Assembly (NCBI GenBank): GCA_025465095.1
Contig: JAODME010000005.1
Span: 62,001 to 126,000 of the forward strand
From: Microbacteriaceae bacterium
Lineage (GTDB): Bacteria > Actinomycetota > Actinomycetes > Actinomycetales > Microbacteriaceae
Direction of reading: 5' to 3'
Length of the DNA stretch: 64,000 bases
Shown here: positions 35,657-46,448 of the stretch, one piece after another
How the letters are laid out: the number at the start of each line of letters is the position of its first letter
Numbering within the stretch: position 1 is the stretch's first letter
Notes under the pieces: model-generated
Database searches by the model: none
The model's input: only the letters and a program-made list of their open reading frames with translations
Told to the model about the DNA's origin: nothing
Program-made: the position numbers and the translations under genes

Positions 35657-36232
35657 ATGGCTCAACAATCTCCTGCCGATCGCTTCGACGATGTTCCCGA
35701 CGACCTGCTCCGCGTCGGCGCACACCGCACGACGCCGCGAAAGGGGCGCCGTTGGATCGCGTTCGCCTGGGCGGCGCTCGCCACCGGAGTGCTGGTCGCC
35801 GCCGGCGTGATCGGGCTCTGGTTGTTCACCGACTCCATTCGGGTTGCCCTGCCCTCTCCGGACGTCGAGTCCACCGCACCCACGGCCGAGCCCGAGCCGA
35901 CGGTTCCCCCGCCGGCCGAGCCGGAGCAGGTGGAGCCGCAACTCGACCCTGACGTCACGATCACCGTGCTCAACGCCACCACCACGGCGGGCCTGGCGGG
36001 CGGGGTCGCCGACGACCTCATCGCGGAGGGCTGGGAGGGCGTCGGAACGCGGGCGAACGCTGACAGTGCCGACCTGGAGTCGACGTTCGTTTACTACTCC
36101 GATCCGGCCGACGAGGCCGCCGCGCTCGCCCTTGTGCAGGCCCTAGGGGTCGGTGAAACCCGATTGAGCGACGACTACCCGCAATCGGCGATCGTCGTGG
36201 TCATCGGGTCGGACTACGCTTCGGCAGAATGA
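35657..36232 (+). CDS. LytR C-terminal domain-containing membrane protein
   Basis: A 191-residue protein: cytoplasmic N-terminus, one transmembrane helix (about 37-58), a Pro/Glu-rich linker (about 68-95) and an extracellular LytR_C domain beginning TITVLNATTTAGLAGGVADDL. Such proteins act at the cell wall, but the precise task is unknown. It is paired with the DUF3263 gene, an arrangement common in actinobacteria. Confidence 0.85.
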   Translation: MAQQSPADRFDDVPDDLLRVGAHRTTPRKGRRWIAFAWAALATGVLVAAGVIGLWLFTDSIRVALPSPDVESTAPTAEPEPTVPPPAEPEQVEPQLDPDVTITVLNATTTAGLAGGVADDLIAEGWEGVGTRANADSADLESTFVYYSDPADEAAALALVQALGVGETRLSDDYPQSAIVVVIGSDYASAE

Positions 36233-36290
36233 CCGGCGCGCCGATTCGAGGCTCGCGAGCGAAGGTGGCTCTCGGACGGCGCTGCACAGA

Positions 36291-36296
36291 TAGTGT
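36291..36296 (+). promoter_or_regulatory. -10 box of a leaderless promoter (DUF3048 gene)
   Basis: TAGTGT ends 7 nt upstream of the ATG at 36304, and there is no ribosome binding site. This supports the inner start over the longer open frame. Confidence 0.55.
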
Positions 36297-36303
36297 GTGC
36301 CCC

Positions 36304-37368
36304 ATGCGTCCACCCGGCACCCGCTTCTCCGCTCGGCCCCTCTGGGCGGCAGCGCTCGCCTGCGTGCTGCTCATGGGTGCGACCGGGTGTGCCGAGGGAG
36401 TCCCGGCGAAGCCGGCAGCGAGCGCAGCCGCGCCCGGATACGTGTCCGACTACGTAGCGCCGGAGGCTACCGCCCTCGCCCCCCTGCGTGGCACCACGGT
36501 GGCGATCGGATCGCTCGGTAATGCCTCGATCGCGGCGAAGATCGACAATCACCCGGATGCTCGCCCCCAGGTCGGCCTCGAGCGCAGCGACATCGTCTTC
36601 GAGGAACTCGTCGAGGGCGGAATGACGCGCTATGTCGCGGTGTGGCAGTCGGACATTCCAGAGTTGCTCGGCCCGGTGCGCTCCATCCGCCCAATGGATC
36701 CCGACATTCTTTCCCCGTTCGGCGGTATCGTCGCCTACTCGGGCGGGCAGGAACGCTTCGTCGATCTCATGCGGCGTGCTCCCGTGTACAACGCGATTCA
36801 CGGTCAGGCTGACACCGCCGATACATTCTTCCGCAGCGAAGCAAAAGCCGCCCCGCACAACGTTCTCGTGCGCGCCCAAGAAGTTCTCGCCTCGCACCCC
36901 GGCATTGCAGCCCCCGCGCAACAGTTCGCGTTCGCGCTCGACGCGGCCGGGTCCACCGCGGCGAAGGACGGCACACCGACCGCCGTCGTCAACTACCGTT
37001 TCTCGCCCATGACGGCAGGAAGCTGGGCGTGGGATGCCCCGCGGTCGGCGTTCCTGCGGTCCCAGGGCACAACGCAGGACCTCGATGCAGCCGGGATGCA
37101 ACTCTCGGCGGCAAACCTCATCGTGCTGCGCGTTCCGGTGACGACGACCGCCGACATTCCGAAGACGGAGATGATCGGATCCGGCGAGGCCTGGGTGTCG
37201 ACGGGCGGCGCCACGGTGCACGCCAACTGGTCCAAACACTCCGCGACCGCTCCGATCAGGCTTATCGATGACAACGGTGTCGTCGTGCGGCTGGGGCCAG
37301 GGAACAGCTGGATCGAGCTCATCCCGACGACGGGTTCCGTCGACTTCGCCGCACCTCCCGCAGGCTGA
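36304..37368 (+). CDS. DUF3048 domain-containing lipoprotein (YerB-like)
   Basis: A 354-residue exported protein. The signal peptide ends in the lipobox LMGATGC (Cys at about residue 29). The DUF3048 domain starts with AAKIDNHPDARPQVGLERSDIVFEEL-type sequence and VGPVRSIRP-like residues (LLGPVRSIRPMD), and continues to the C-terminus. Function is unknown; the family is surface-located. The ATG at 36304 is chosen because of the -10 box above and because the signal peptide then has normal length. Confidence 0.86.
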   Translation: MRPPGTRFSARPLWAAALACVLLMGATGCAEGVPAKPAASAAAPGYVSDYVAPEATALAPLRGTTVAIGSLGNASIAAKIDNHPDARPQVGLERSDIVFEELVEGGMTRYVAVWQSDIPELLGPVRSIRPMDPDILSPFGGIVAYSGGQERFVDLMRRAPVYNAIHGQADTADTFFRSEAKAAPHNVLVRAQEVLASHPGIAAPAQQFAFALDAAGSTAAKDGTPTAVVNYRFSPMTAGSWAWDAPRSAFLRSQGTTQDLDAAGMQLSAANLIVLRVPVTTTADIPKTEMIGSGEAWVSTGGATVHANWSKHSATAPIRLIDDNGVVVRLGPGNSWIELIPTTGSVDFAAPPAG

Positions 37369-39120
<1,752 letters not shown>

Positions 39121-39207
39121 TCGACGCGGACGCGGAGCGTCCGAATCGGTCAAGGTCGAGTGACCGGCCCATCCGGCCGGTTGAATCGAGACCCTGTCCT
39201 TAAACGG

Positions 39208-39243
39208 AATGGGCGGCTCCCTTCGGGGGCCGCCCATTTTGTG
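39208..39243 (+). terminator. Rho-independent terminator of groEL
   Basis: AATGGGCGGCTCCC pairs with the GGGGGCCGCCCATT stretch around a 3-4 nt loop (one G-U pair), followed by TTTTGTGTTT. It lies 88 bp after the groEL stop and before the end of the convergent WXG100 gene. Confidence 0.9.
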
Positions 39244-39259
39244 TTTCGGCGGCTACGAA

Positions 39260-39547
39260 TCAGCGCAAGAAGAGGCGGGCGTTTGCCTGCTCGATGTCGG
39301 CGTACTGTTGCCCGGCTTGGCCGAGCGCGAGGTTGATCGCGGCGAGGCTCTCCTCCACGCGTTGTTGGGTGGCCTTCCAGTCCGTGACGACGCTCTGGAA
39401 AGCGGATGCCGCCTGTCCGGTCCACGAGCCCTGAAGGTTCACGAGCTGCCCGTGCAGTCCGCTCACCTCGGCCTGGATCCGCTCAATCGAGGAGCGCACA
39501 GCCCCCGTCGCAGTGAGGACTGCTTCGCTGTCGACCTGGTACCGCAC
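39260..39547 (-). CDS. WXG100 family (ESAT-6-like) protein
   Basis: A 95-residue helical hairpin protein with the turn motif GSWTGQAA in the middle. WXG100 proteins are exported by type VII (ESX) secretion as dimers. I chose the GTG at 39547 because GGAGG lies 7 nt before it; an ATG 18 bp upstream would overlap that site. No ESX core genes are nearby. Confidence 0.88.
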   Translation of the reverse strand: MRYQVDSEAVLTATGAVRSSIERIQAEVSGLHGQLVNLQGSWTGQAASAFQSVVTDWKATQQRVEESLAAINLALGQAGQQYADIEQANARLFLR

Positions 39548-39631
39548 GATCCTGCCTCCGACCATCCGTCTCCGCCCGGAGGTTCCGGGCAGACGATCAC
39601 GCTACGGCGATTAGCGGCTTCGGCGGCGCCG

Positions 39632-41287
39632 TCAGGCCCGCGTCGCGGACTGCGCGGGCGCCCAGTCACGGGGGAGGAGGGGAAGGACGACACGGAACGT
39701 GGCCCCACCCCCCTCGGTCTCGAGTACCTCCACGCTTCCGTTATGCGCGCGAACAATCCCGGCGACGATCGCGAGGCCGAGGCCGCTTCCTCCGGTTTCC
39801 CTGGTTCGCGAGGTGTCCGCGCGCCAGAATCGTTGGAAGATCTTTTCTCGGATCTGCGGGGGAATGCCCTCTCCGTGGTCGATGATGTCGAGCAGCGCGA
39901 CGCGGCGTGCCGGGTCCACACTCACACCGATTTCGATGGGGCTGTTCGCGTTGGTGAACCTCATCGCGTTGCCGAGCAGGTTCGTGAAGACCTGGCGTAT
40001 CTTGTTCTCCTCGCCAAGGATGACCGCGGGCGTCTCGAGGAAAGGCGTCTCCGCCGGTGGCGCTTCGTTCTCCTCAATCTTCGTCGTCGGTCGCGGGCGT
40101 CGAGCCCGCAGGCGCGCGAGCTGAGCGCCGGCGAAGGCGATCGGACCGGTCACGGTGCCGGCCGCGGTACGTCCCACCAGGGCGGGTGCCTGCTCCGCGG
40201 GATCGATGATGTCGAGTGTGTCGGAGCCCTGCTCTGGCTCATTGATCACGACGTTGACCGTCCGATCTGGGGCTGAGGCCATGGCATCCAGCGCGGCGTC
40301 ATAGGCGATGGGCACGAGGTCGACGGGTGTCAGCTGCACTGGTTTGGCTTCGTCGATTCTGGCGAGCTCGAGCAGGTCCTCGACCAGCTCTCCCATGCGA
40401 ATCGCTTCCTTCTCGATCCGCTCCATCGCCTGGGCGACGTCTTCCGGTGAGGTGAGTGCGCCCATTCGGTAGAGCTCCGCGTAGCCGCGCACCGATACGA
40501 GCGGGGTGCGCAGCTCGTGGCTCGCGTCGCCGACGAAGCGTCGCATCTGGTCGATTGTTCTCGCCCGGTCGCCGAATGCGCGGTCGATCCTGGCGAGCAT
40601 AGTGTTGAGGGATCGGTTAAGGCGCCCGACCTCTGTGTTGGGGGTCGCGCCGGGCAGTCTCTCGCTGAAGTTGCCGTCGGCGATCGCGGCCGCCGTGGCC
40701 TCTACCTGTCGAAGCGGGGCGAAGGTTGTTGTCACCAGCAACCGGGTGAGGGCGGCGCCGAGCACGACGACCGACAGTCCGAAGCCGAGGAAAATCGCAG
40801 CATAGCGGGCGATGATGCCGTTCGTGTCGTTGAGATTGAGACCCACGACGAGGGCCACTGGCTCGTTGGTGCTGGAGTTTCGCCCCTCGACCGCGACTAC
40901 GCGCCACTGGGTGGAGCGCTCGTCGTCCCAGAGGGTGAATGGAACCGGGTCGGCGTTGCTGATGTTCCCCTGCGTCATCTCCGAGAGCATCGGGGGCGGA
41001 TCATCCTGATCGTTGTGGCACTCGAGTGCGCCACTTGACCGGATGACGGCGATGAAGTAATCGTTGGCGTTCGGGCCGGTCGTCTCACAGGTGGACGCTT
41101 GGATCGGCGTGGAAAGCGCCGTCTCCTTGATCTTGTTGTCGACCTCCTCGAGCAGATAGGTGCGCAGCACGGTCATGGTGCCGACGCCCGCCACGAGAAG
41201 CCCGAGCGTCACAAGGAGTACCGTGACTCCGGTGATCTTCGTGCGCAGGGAGATCGAGTTCCAGCGCTCGGTGAGGGGATCTTGCAT
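39632..41287 (-). CDS. Two-component sensor histidine kinase
   Basis: A 551-residue membrane kinase. TM1 is at about 19-41 and TM2 at about 160-182, enclosing an extracellular sensor of about 120 residues with two Cys; HAMP follows, then HisKA with the phosphorylated His257 (SHELRTPLVSVRGY). The HATPase domain starts with NKIRQVFTNLLGNAMRF (N box), then DHGEGIP and GGSGLGLAI. About 70 extra, Pro/Arg/Glu-rich residues sit between the start of the ATPase domain and the N box. It is 46 bp downstream of its response regulator. Confidence 0.92.
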   Translation of the reverse strand: MQDPLTERWNSISLRTKITGVTVLLVTLGLLVAGVGTMTVLRTYLLEEVDNKIKETALSTPIQASTCETTGPNANDYFIAVIRSSGALECHNDQDDPPPMLSEMTQGNISNADPVPFTLWDDERSTQWRVVAVEGRNSSTNEPVALVVGLNLNDTNGIIARYAAIFLGFGLSVVVLGAALTRLLVTTTFAPLRQVEATAAAIADGNFSERLPGATPNTEVGRLNRSLNTMLARIDRAFGDRARTIDQMRRFVGDASHELRTPLVSVRGYAELYRMGALTSPEDVAQAMERIEKEAIRMGELVEDLLELARIDEAKPVQLTPVDLVPIAYDAALDAMASAPDRTVNVVINEPEQGSDTLDIIDPAEQAPALVGRTAAGTVTGPIAFAGAQLARLRARRPRPTTKIEENEAPPAETPFLETPAVILGEENKIRQVFTNLLGNAMRFTNANSPIEIGVSVDPARRVALLDIIDHGEGIPPQIREKIFQRFWRADTSRTRETGGSGLGLAIVAGIVRAHNGSVEVLETEGGGATFRVVLPLLPRDWAPAQSATRA

Positions 41288-41333
41288 CAGAAGGTCAGAT
41301 TAGACCCTGAAGCTGGTCAGCCTCTGCGGCTGA

Positions 41334-42026
41334 TCACGCGCGCGCGGCCTTGAGCATGTATCCGAAGCCTCGCTTGGTCTGGATGACCGGTTCGGCCGAG
41401 AACTGGTCGAGCTTGCGGCGAAGATAGGAGATGTAGCTCTCGACGATGCCGGCGTCACCGTTGAAGTCGTACTCCCACACGTGATCGAGTATTTGCGCCT
41501 TGGAGAGCACCCGGTTCGGGTTGAGCATCAGGTAGCGCAGGAGCTTGAACTCAGTGGGGCTCAACTCGATCTGCTCAGCGCCGATCGTGACCTCGTGGGT
41601 GTCCTGGTCCATTGTCAGCTCCCCGGCCCTGATGATGGCATCCTCCTCGTCCGCCATTGTGCGGCGGAGGATCGCCTTGATCCTCGCGACGATCTCGTCG
41701 AGACTGAACGGCTTCGTCACGTAGTCGTCGCCGCCGACCGTCAGACCGGTGATCTTGTCCTCGGTGTCATCTTTCGCGGTGAGGAAGAGGATCGGCGAGG
41801 TGTACCCCGACGAGCGCAAGCGCTTGGTCACGCCGAACCCGTTCATGTCGGGCAGCATGACGTCGAGGATGATGAGGTCGGGTTCCTCCTCGAGCACGGC
41901 CGAGATCGCTCCGGCCCCGTTGCCAACGGCTCGCACGGCGAAGCCGGCGAAGCGGAGGCTCGTGGTGAGGAGGTCGCGGATGTTCGGCTCGTCATCGACG
42001 ATCAGGATCTTGGGGCCATCGCTCAT
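41334..42026 (-). CDS. OmpR/PhoP family response regulator
   Basis: A 230-residue regulator. The receiver domain has DDE at 11-13, the phospho-acceptor D55 (LIILDVMLP) and K in VTKPFSLDEI. The winged-helix DNA-binding domain ends VESYISYLRRKLDQF and RGFGYML. It pairs with the kinase encoded just downstream and resembles the TcrX/PrrA-type regulators of actinobacteria. Signal and targets unknown. Confidence 0.94.
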   Translation of the reverse strand: MSDGPKILIVDDEPNIRDLLTTSLRFAGFAVRAVGNGAGAISAVLEEEPDLIILDVMLPDMNGFGVTKRLRSSGYTSPILFLTAKDDTEDKITGLTVGGDDYVTKPFSLDEIVARIKAILRRTMADEEDAIIRAGELTMDQDTHEVTIGAEQIELSPTEFKLLRYLMLNPNRVLSKAQILDHVWEYDFNGDAGIVESYISYLRRKLDQFSAEPVIQTKRGFGYMLKAARA

Positions 42027-42067
42027 GGCATTATTATCTGCGCGCCAGCTGTGTGAACTCTGGGAGA

Positions 42068-43744
42068 TTAAGCGGCGTCGTCGAGAGCGTGCGCGTCGAG
42101 GATCGTGTAGCTGTACCCCTGTTCGGCGAGAAACCGCTGGCGGTTTTGCGCGAAGTCCTGATCGACCGTGTCGCGCACGACGAGGGTGTAGAAGTTCGCC
42201 GGCAGCCCCGATTCCTTCGGCCGGAGCAGCCGTCCGAGGCGCTGCGCCTCCTCCTGGCGTGATCCGAAGGATCCGGACACCTGAATAGCCACGGTCGCTT
42301 CCGGCAAGTCCACCGAGAAGTTCGCCACTTTGGAGACGACGAGGATCTTCGTCCGGCCATCCCGGAACTCCTGATACAGGCGCTCCCTTTCGTCGATGGG
42401 CGTCGCCCCGGTCAGCTTAGGAGCACCGAGAGCCTCGGCGAGGTCCTCGATTTGGTCAAGGTACTGTCCGATCACGAGGATCCGCTCTCCCTCATGGCGC
42501 TCGACGAGCTGCTTCACCACGCCGAGTTTGGCTGGTGCGGTAGCGGCGAGGCGATACCGAGCGTCGTCGGCGGATGCCGCATACTCGAGCCGTTCCTGCT
42601 GAGGTAGGTCGATCCGCACCTCGTAGCAGGACGCAGGCGAAATGAATCCCTGTGCCTCGATCTCCTTCCATGGCGCGTCGAATCGCTTCGGCCCGATGAG
42701 GCTGAACACATCGCCTTCCCGCCCATCCTCCCGCACCAGCGTCGCGGTGAGCCCCAATCGCCTCCTTGCCTGCAGATCAGCGGTCAGCTTGAAGACCGGC
42801 GCGGGCAGCAGGTGCACCTCGTCGTAGATCACGAGGCCCCAGTCGAGGGCGTCCAGGAGCTGAAGGTGGGCGTACTCACCCTTCCGGCGGGCAGTGAGGA
42901 TCTGATACGTTGCGATGGTCACGGGGCGCACATCCTTCACCTGCCCGGAATATTCGCCGATCTCGTCTTCGGTCAGAGTCGTGCGCTTCAGCAGTTCGGC
43001 CCGCCACTGGCGCGCCGAGACGATGTTGGTCACCAGGATGAGCGTGGTCGTCTTCGACGTCGCCATCGCTCCGGCGCCGACGAGGGTCTTGCCCGCACCG
43101 CAGGGGAGGACGACGACACCTGACCCGTGGTCGAAAAAGCTCTTCACCGCATGGTTCTGGTACTCGCGCAGGGCGAAGCCGCCCGTATGGTCAAGGGCGA
43201 TCTCGTGTGGGGTGCCAGGCGTGTAGCCCGCGAGATCCTCGGCTGGCCAGCCCAGCTTGAGCAGCTCCTGCTTGAGCTCGCCGCGGGCCCACGGCTGCAT
43301 GACGAAGCTCGTGTCGCCGCGTCGCTCGAGCAGGAGGTTCGCGACCTTGCGCCCGCGCGCGATCTCGGCGAGCACTGCCCGATCGGTCGCGGTAAGCGTG
43401 AGGACGCCCTCCTCATCGCGTTCGATGACGAGGCGGCCGTATCGTCCCACTGTCTCGGCCATGTCGACCGCGACGCTCTGTGGAACCGGGAATTTCGAGT
43501 ACCGTTCGAGTGTCCGCATCATGTCCTCGGCGGTGTGGCCGGCAGCGCGCGCATTCCAAAGGCCGAGGCGGGTGATGCGGTAGGTGTGAATGTGCTCGGG
43601 GGCACGCTCGAGCTCGGCGAAGATCGCGAGGTCGTGGCGGGCGTCTTCGGCCTGAGGATGAGCCACCTCGAGCAGCACCGTGCGGTCGCTCTGGACGATG
43701 AGCGGTCCGGGAAGGTGTGGGGCTGGAACTGACGCGGAATTCAC
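42068..43744 (-). CDS. DNA repair helicase XPB
   Basis: A 558-residue superfamily 2 helicase of the bacterial XPB type. An N-terminal domain of about 190 residues precedes the motor. Walker A is PCGAGKT, the DEVH box follows LVIYDEVH, the RED motif lies in LVREDGRE, and motif VI is SRQEEAQRLGRLLRPK. It is thought to unwind DNA in repair. GTG start. Its usual actinobacterial partner, a helicase-associated protein, is encoded just upstream. Confidence 0.94.
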   Translation of the reverse strand: MNSASVPAPHLPGPLIVQSDRTVLLEVAHPQAEDARHDLAIFAELERAPEHIHTYRITRLGLWNARAAGHTAEDMMRTLERYSKFPVPQSVAVDMAETVGRYGRLVIERDEEGVLTLTATDRAVLAEIARGRKVANLLLERRGDTSFVMQPWARGELKQELLKLGWPAEDLAGYTPGTPHEIALDHTGGFALREYQNHAVKSFFDHGSGVVVLPCGAGKTLVGAGAMATSKTTTLILVTNIVSARQWRAELLKRTTLTEDEIGEYSGQVKDVRPVTIATYQILTARRKGEYAHLQLLDALDWGLVIYDEVHLLPAPVFKLTADLQARRRLGLTATLVREDGREGDVFSLIGPKRFDAPWKEIEAQGFISPASCYEVRIDLPQQERLEYAASADDARYRLAATAPAKLGVVKQLVERHEGERILVIGQYLDQIEDLAEALGAPKLTGATPIDERERLYQEFRDGRTKILVVSKVANFSVDLPEATVAIQVSGSFGSRQEEAQRLGRLLRPKESGLPANFYTLVVRDTVDQDFAQNRQRFLAEQGYSYTILDAHALDDAA

Positions 43745-43793
43745 CCCGGAAGTCTAGCTGCGCTGTTTGCGTCCGTCGGTCGTAGCCGCCCCA

Positions 43794-45692
43794 TCATGAG
43801 ACGTCATCCGCGGGCGCCACCGCGGCGATGCTCGACAGGGGGAGCGTCCGCTCGATCGCCGAGCGACGGTCCCGCGCGCGCAACCTGCCGCCGGCGATGC
43901 TCGTCGGCTCGAGCTGGTAGTCGACGATGGCGCCGTTGGGCATGGTGACGCTTACAGTGAGCGCCGCCTTGACCCGGATGGCGGCGTCTAGTTGACGGGT
44001 GAGCCACGCTTCGGCGGGTTCCCCCGGTTCACTCTCACCGCCGAGGCGGAGCCGCTCGATGAGCTCGGCGATCGGATCGGACTCGGAGGGCGGAGTCGAG
44101 CGCGCGTGGCGGCGGCGTCGCAGCGCGACGATCTCACCGGCGGGGTTCTCCGCCGCGACGGGGTACCGTGCGTCGCTCAGGTTCCAGAAGACGGTGTCGA
44201 CCGAGAATCGGCTCACAAGTCGGTTCTCCCCGGCGCGGATGAGTCCGAGCGCCGACAGATTCTGGTCGACGAGCACGGTGCCGAGGAGGGCGGTATCGTC
44301 GCTGCGCACATAACTGGTCGCCGCGAACTCGGCGTCGGCCGGGGAGACGTCGGCGGCGCCGACCCGCAGCAGCCCGTAGCGGACGGATGCCTCCGAGATG
44401 AGGTAGTCGAGAGGTTGCGGGATTCCGGAGAGGGAGATCCCCTTCAGGAATTCGCGCACCGTCGCCGCCGTCTCTCCTGCTGCCATGGCGCGGTTCATGC
44501 TCGAGGCGGAGACGCGGTAGGTGGATGCGAGGGTGCGGCTCTCCGAGTCCGCAAGGGAACGGAGTCGATAGTCGACCTCCGGCGCGAGCGGGCCTGGCGC
44601 GACGATGGAAAGGTCGTGCTGAAGGTAGACCTGCGCGACCTCACGGGGAAGCAGGGCCGCCATCAGCCGGGCGGCGGCGTCCGGTCCCTCGGTGAACAGC
44701 GCGGATCCCGGCCCGCTCGGCGACTGGTTCGCGGTGATTCCGAGCTGTTCGGCTGCGACGCTGTGCCCGGCGATGCGTTCATCCATCCAGTCGCCGCCGG
44801 CCGGAAACAGCCAATCGACGTAGGCACGGAACCCGTCGCCCCACAGGGCCCGGCCTCGTTCGCCGAGCAGTGTCCGCACGTCGGCCGGCATCGTCTGGAA
44901 CCAGCCGGCGGCCAAAGCCCGCCATCTTTCACCCGAGGACAACAGGAGCCAGGCCCCGCCGGTGTCGGTGATGAGCCACACGCCGCCCTCGCGCGCTACG
45001 AGCGCGGCGTCCGCGGCGATGGACAGGAGACGAGCCACGCTCCCGAGGTCGACGGACATGGCGTTCGCAAGACGCTTGGTATCCGGCAGCGCGACACCTC
45101 CCTTGGCCAGTTCGCGCGCGGGCTCGCGCTCGAGTTCGACGAGCAGCTCCGTGATCTCGGTCGTGGCGGCAAAGGCGCGCTCGGCCGCCACGCGGTCGAT
45201 GAACCGCAGTTCGGTGTCCGCGACCGGCTCGAGCACCGGAGGCGGCGGGCTCGCGGCGAGCTCGGCCAGACCGGGAAGCCCGAAGGCCGGCCACGACCGG
45301 AGCTGTTCGGCAACGCTTTGATACACCGTGAAGCGTCCGTCCTCCGCCTGCGCGAGGAGGAGGTCGACCGCGCGCTGCAGTCGGGATTCGAGATCCGATT
45401 GCGGGCGGGGATCGCCGTACGCGCCCAGGAAGGTCGCGACATCCGTCGCGGGTCCGACCGTGCTGCCTAGCTCGGCGGCAGCCGCGATGGCGGCGAGAGT
45501 TCCACGGTCGAGCCGCGACAACTGCTGCTGGATCGACGCGCGGTCGAGGAGGGTCTCGGCAAGGTCGAAGAAGTCCTTGATCCCGGTGGTGCGGATGTCA
45601 CGCGAGCTGAGCGCGAAACGCAATCGGTCGTTGTCCAGAGCTCGCAGGCGAGCGGCAAGCGAGAAACCGTCACTCATCGGCGTGCTGTTCAT
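43794..45692 (-). CDS. Helicase-associated domain protein (XPB partner)
   Basis: A 632-residue protein with a C-terminal helicase-associated region of the XPB/Ssl2 type (Helicase_C_3-like; LSALGLIRAGENRLV and the SNGERTLPLS-like beta segment near the end) and a helical N-terminal half. No Walker motifs are present. It is encoded 49 bp upstream of XPB on the same strand, so the two probably form one repair complex. The ATG at 45692 has GAGGTG 6 nt upstream; alternative starts lie 9 bp out and 15 bp in. Confidence 0.82.
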   Translation of the reverse strand: MNSTPMSDGFSLAARLRALDNDRLRFALSSRDIRTTGIKDFFDLAETLLDRASIQQQLSRLDRGTLAAIAAAAELGSTVGPATDVATFLGAYGDPRPQSDLESRLQRAVDLLLAQAEDGRFTVYQSVAEQLRSWPAFGLPGLAELAASPPPPVLEPVADTELRFIDRVAAERAFAATTEITELLVELEREPARELAKGGVALPDTKRLANAMSVDLGSVARLLSIAADAALVAREGGVWLITDTGGAWLLLSSGERWRALAAGWFQTMPADVRTLLGERGRALWGDGFRAYVDWLFPAGGDWMDERIAGHSVAAEQLGITANQSPSGPGSALFTEGPDAAARLMAALLPREVAQVYLQHDLSIVAPGPLAPEVDYRLRSLADSESRTLASTYRVSASSMNRAMAAGETAATVREFLKGISLSGIPQPLDYLISEASVRYGLLRVGAADVSPADAEFAATSYVRSDDTALLGTVLVDQNLSALGLIRAGENRLVSRFSVDTVFWNLSDARYPVAAENPAGEIVALRRRRHARSTPPSESDPIAELIERLRLGGESEPGEPAEAWLTRQLDAAIRVKAALTVSVTMPNGAIVDYQLEPTSIAGGRLRARDRRSAIERTLPLSSIAAVAPADDVS

Positions 45693-45739
45693 GTGCGCCA
45701 CCTCGTGCGGCCCGTCGCCATCGCCCGGACCCGTCGTCT

Positions 45740-45997
45740 CTATGGTCGTCGCGGAGCGTCTCGCGAGCGTCGGCGAATGCTCGCGACGACGAGCGAGAGC
45801 AGGAGCAGGATCGCGAGGGGAAGCGCGATGAGGGGGGTGAGGATGACGACGGGCCAGTACGCGGCGCTGCTCATGCCGGTGAAGGTACCGGCAATGATCA
45901 CGAAGAACGCGACGAGCGACAGCAGGATCATCGCCGCGAGCATGTACGCGAGCACGCGTTCGACACGATTTGCGGGTGCGGGAGTCTGATTTGCCAC
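45740..45997 (-). CDS. Small membrane protein, two transmembrane helices
   Basis: An 85-residue protein with helices at about residues 15-40 and 48-72 and a basic C-terminal tail (RRRSRDAPRRP). No family recognised. The GTG at 45997 is favoured because TATTCT lies 7 nt upstream (leaderless layout). It is divergent from the cold-shock gene. Confidence 0.65.
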   Translation of the reverse strand: MANQTPAPANRVERVLAYMLAAMILLSLVAFFVIIAGTFTGMSSAAYWPVVILTPLIALPLAILLLLSLVVASIRRRSRDAPRRP

Positions 45998-46067
45998 AAG
46001 CACAAGAATAGGGGCACCCAACTGCCCGTAGGCTTACAGGTTCAAGCGACGAGAAAGAGGTTCAGCC

Positions 46068-46448
46068 ATGCCTACCGGCAAGGTCAAGTTCTACGATGAA
46101 GAAAAGGGCTTCGGCTTCATCACATCCGATGACGGCCACGAGGTCTTTCTGCACGCGTCGGCGCTCCCCGCGGGCACTACGGTCAAGGCCGGCACCAAGC
46201 TTGAGTTCGGCATAGCCGACGGCAAGCGCGGTGCCCAGGCGCTGTCCGTGCGCGTGCTCGAGGCGCCGCCGAGCATGGTCAAGCTCAGCCGTAAGCCCGC
46301 CGACGACATGGCGATCATCATCGAGGACCTGGTGAAGCTCCTAGATGGCATCGGCTCCAACCTCAAGCGAGGTCGCTACCCCGACTCCAGCCACAGCAAG
46401 AAGATCGCAGCGATGCTGCGCAAGGTTGCGGAAGAACTGGATGCCTGA
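46068..46448 (+). CDS. Cold-shock protein with C-terminal extension
   Basis: A 126-residue protein. Residues 1-66 form a cold-shock domain with the RNA-binding motifs KGFGFI and EVFLH. A helical C-terminal extension of about 60 residues (DDMAIIIEDLVKLLDGIGSNLKRGRYPD) is characteristic of a conserved actinobacterial long CspA form. AAAGAGG precedes the ATG. It overlaps the DUF3027 gene by 8 bp. Confidence 0.9.
   Translation: MPTGKVKFYDEEKGFGFITSDDGHEVFLHASALPAGTTVKAGTKLEFGIADGKRGAQALSVRVLEAPPSMVKLSRKPADDMAIIIEDLVKLLDGIGSNLKRGRYPDSSHSKKIAAMLRKVAEELDA

Noticed and set aside
43992-45470. 492-codon open frame antisense to the helicase-associated gene
   Set aside because: Shadow frame in GC-rich DNA; Arg/Gly-rich without any recognisable fold.
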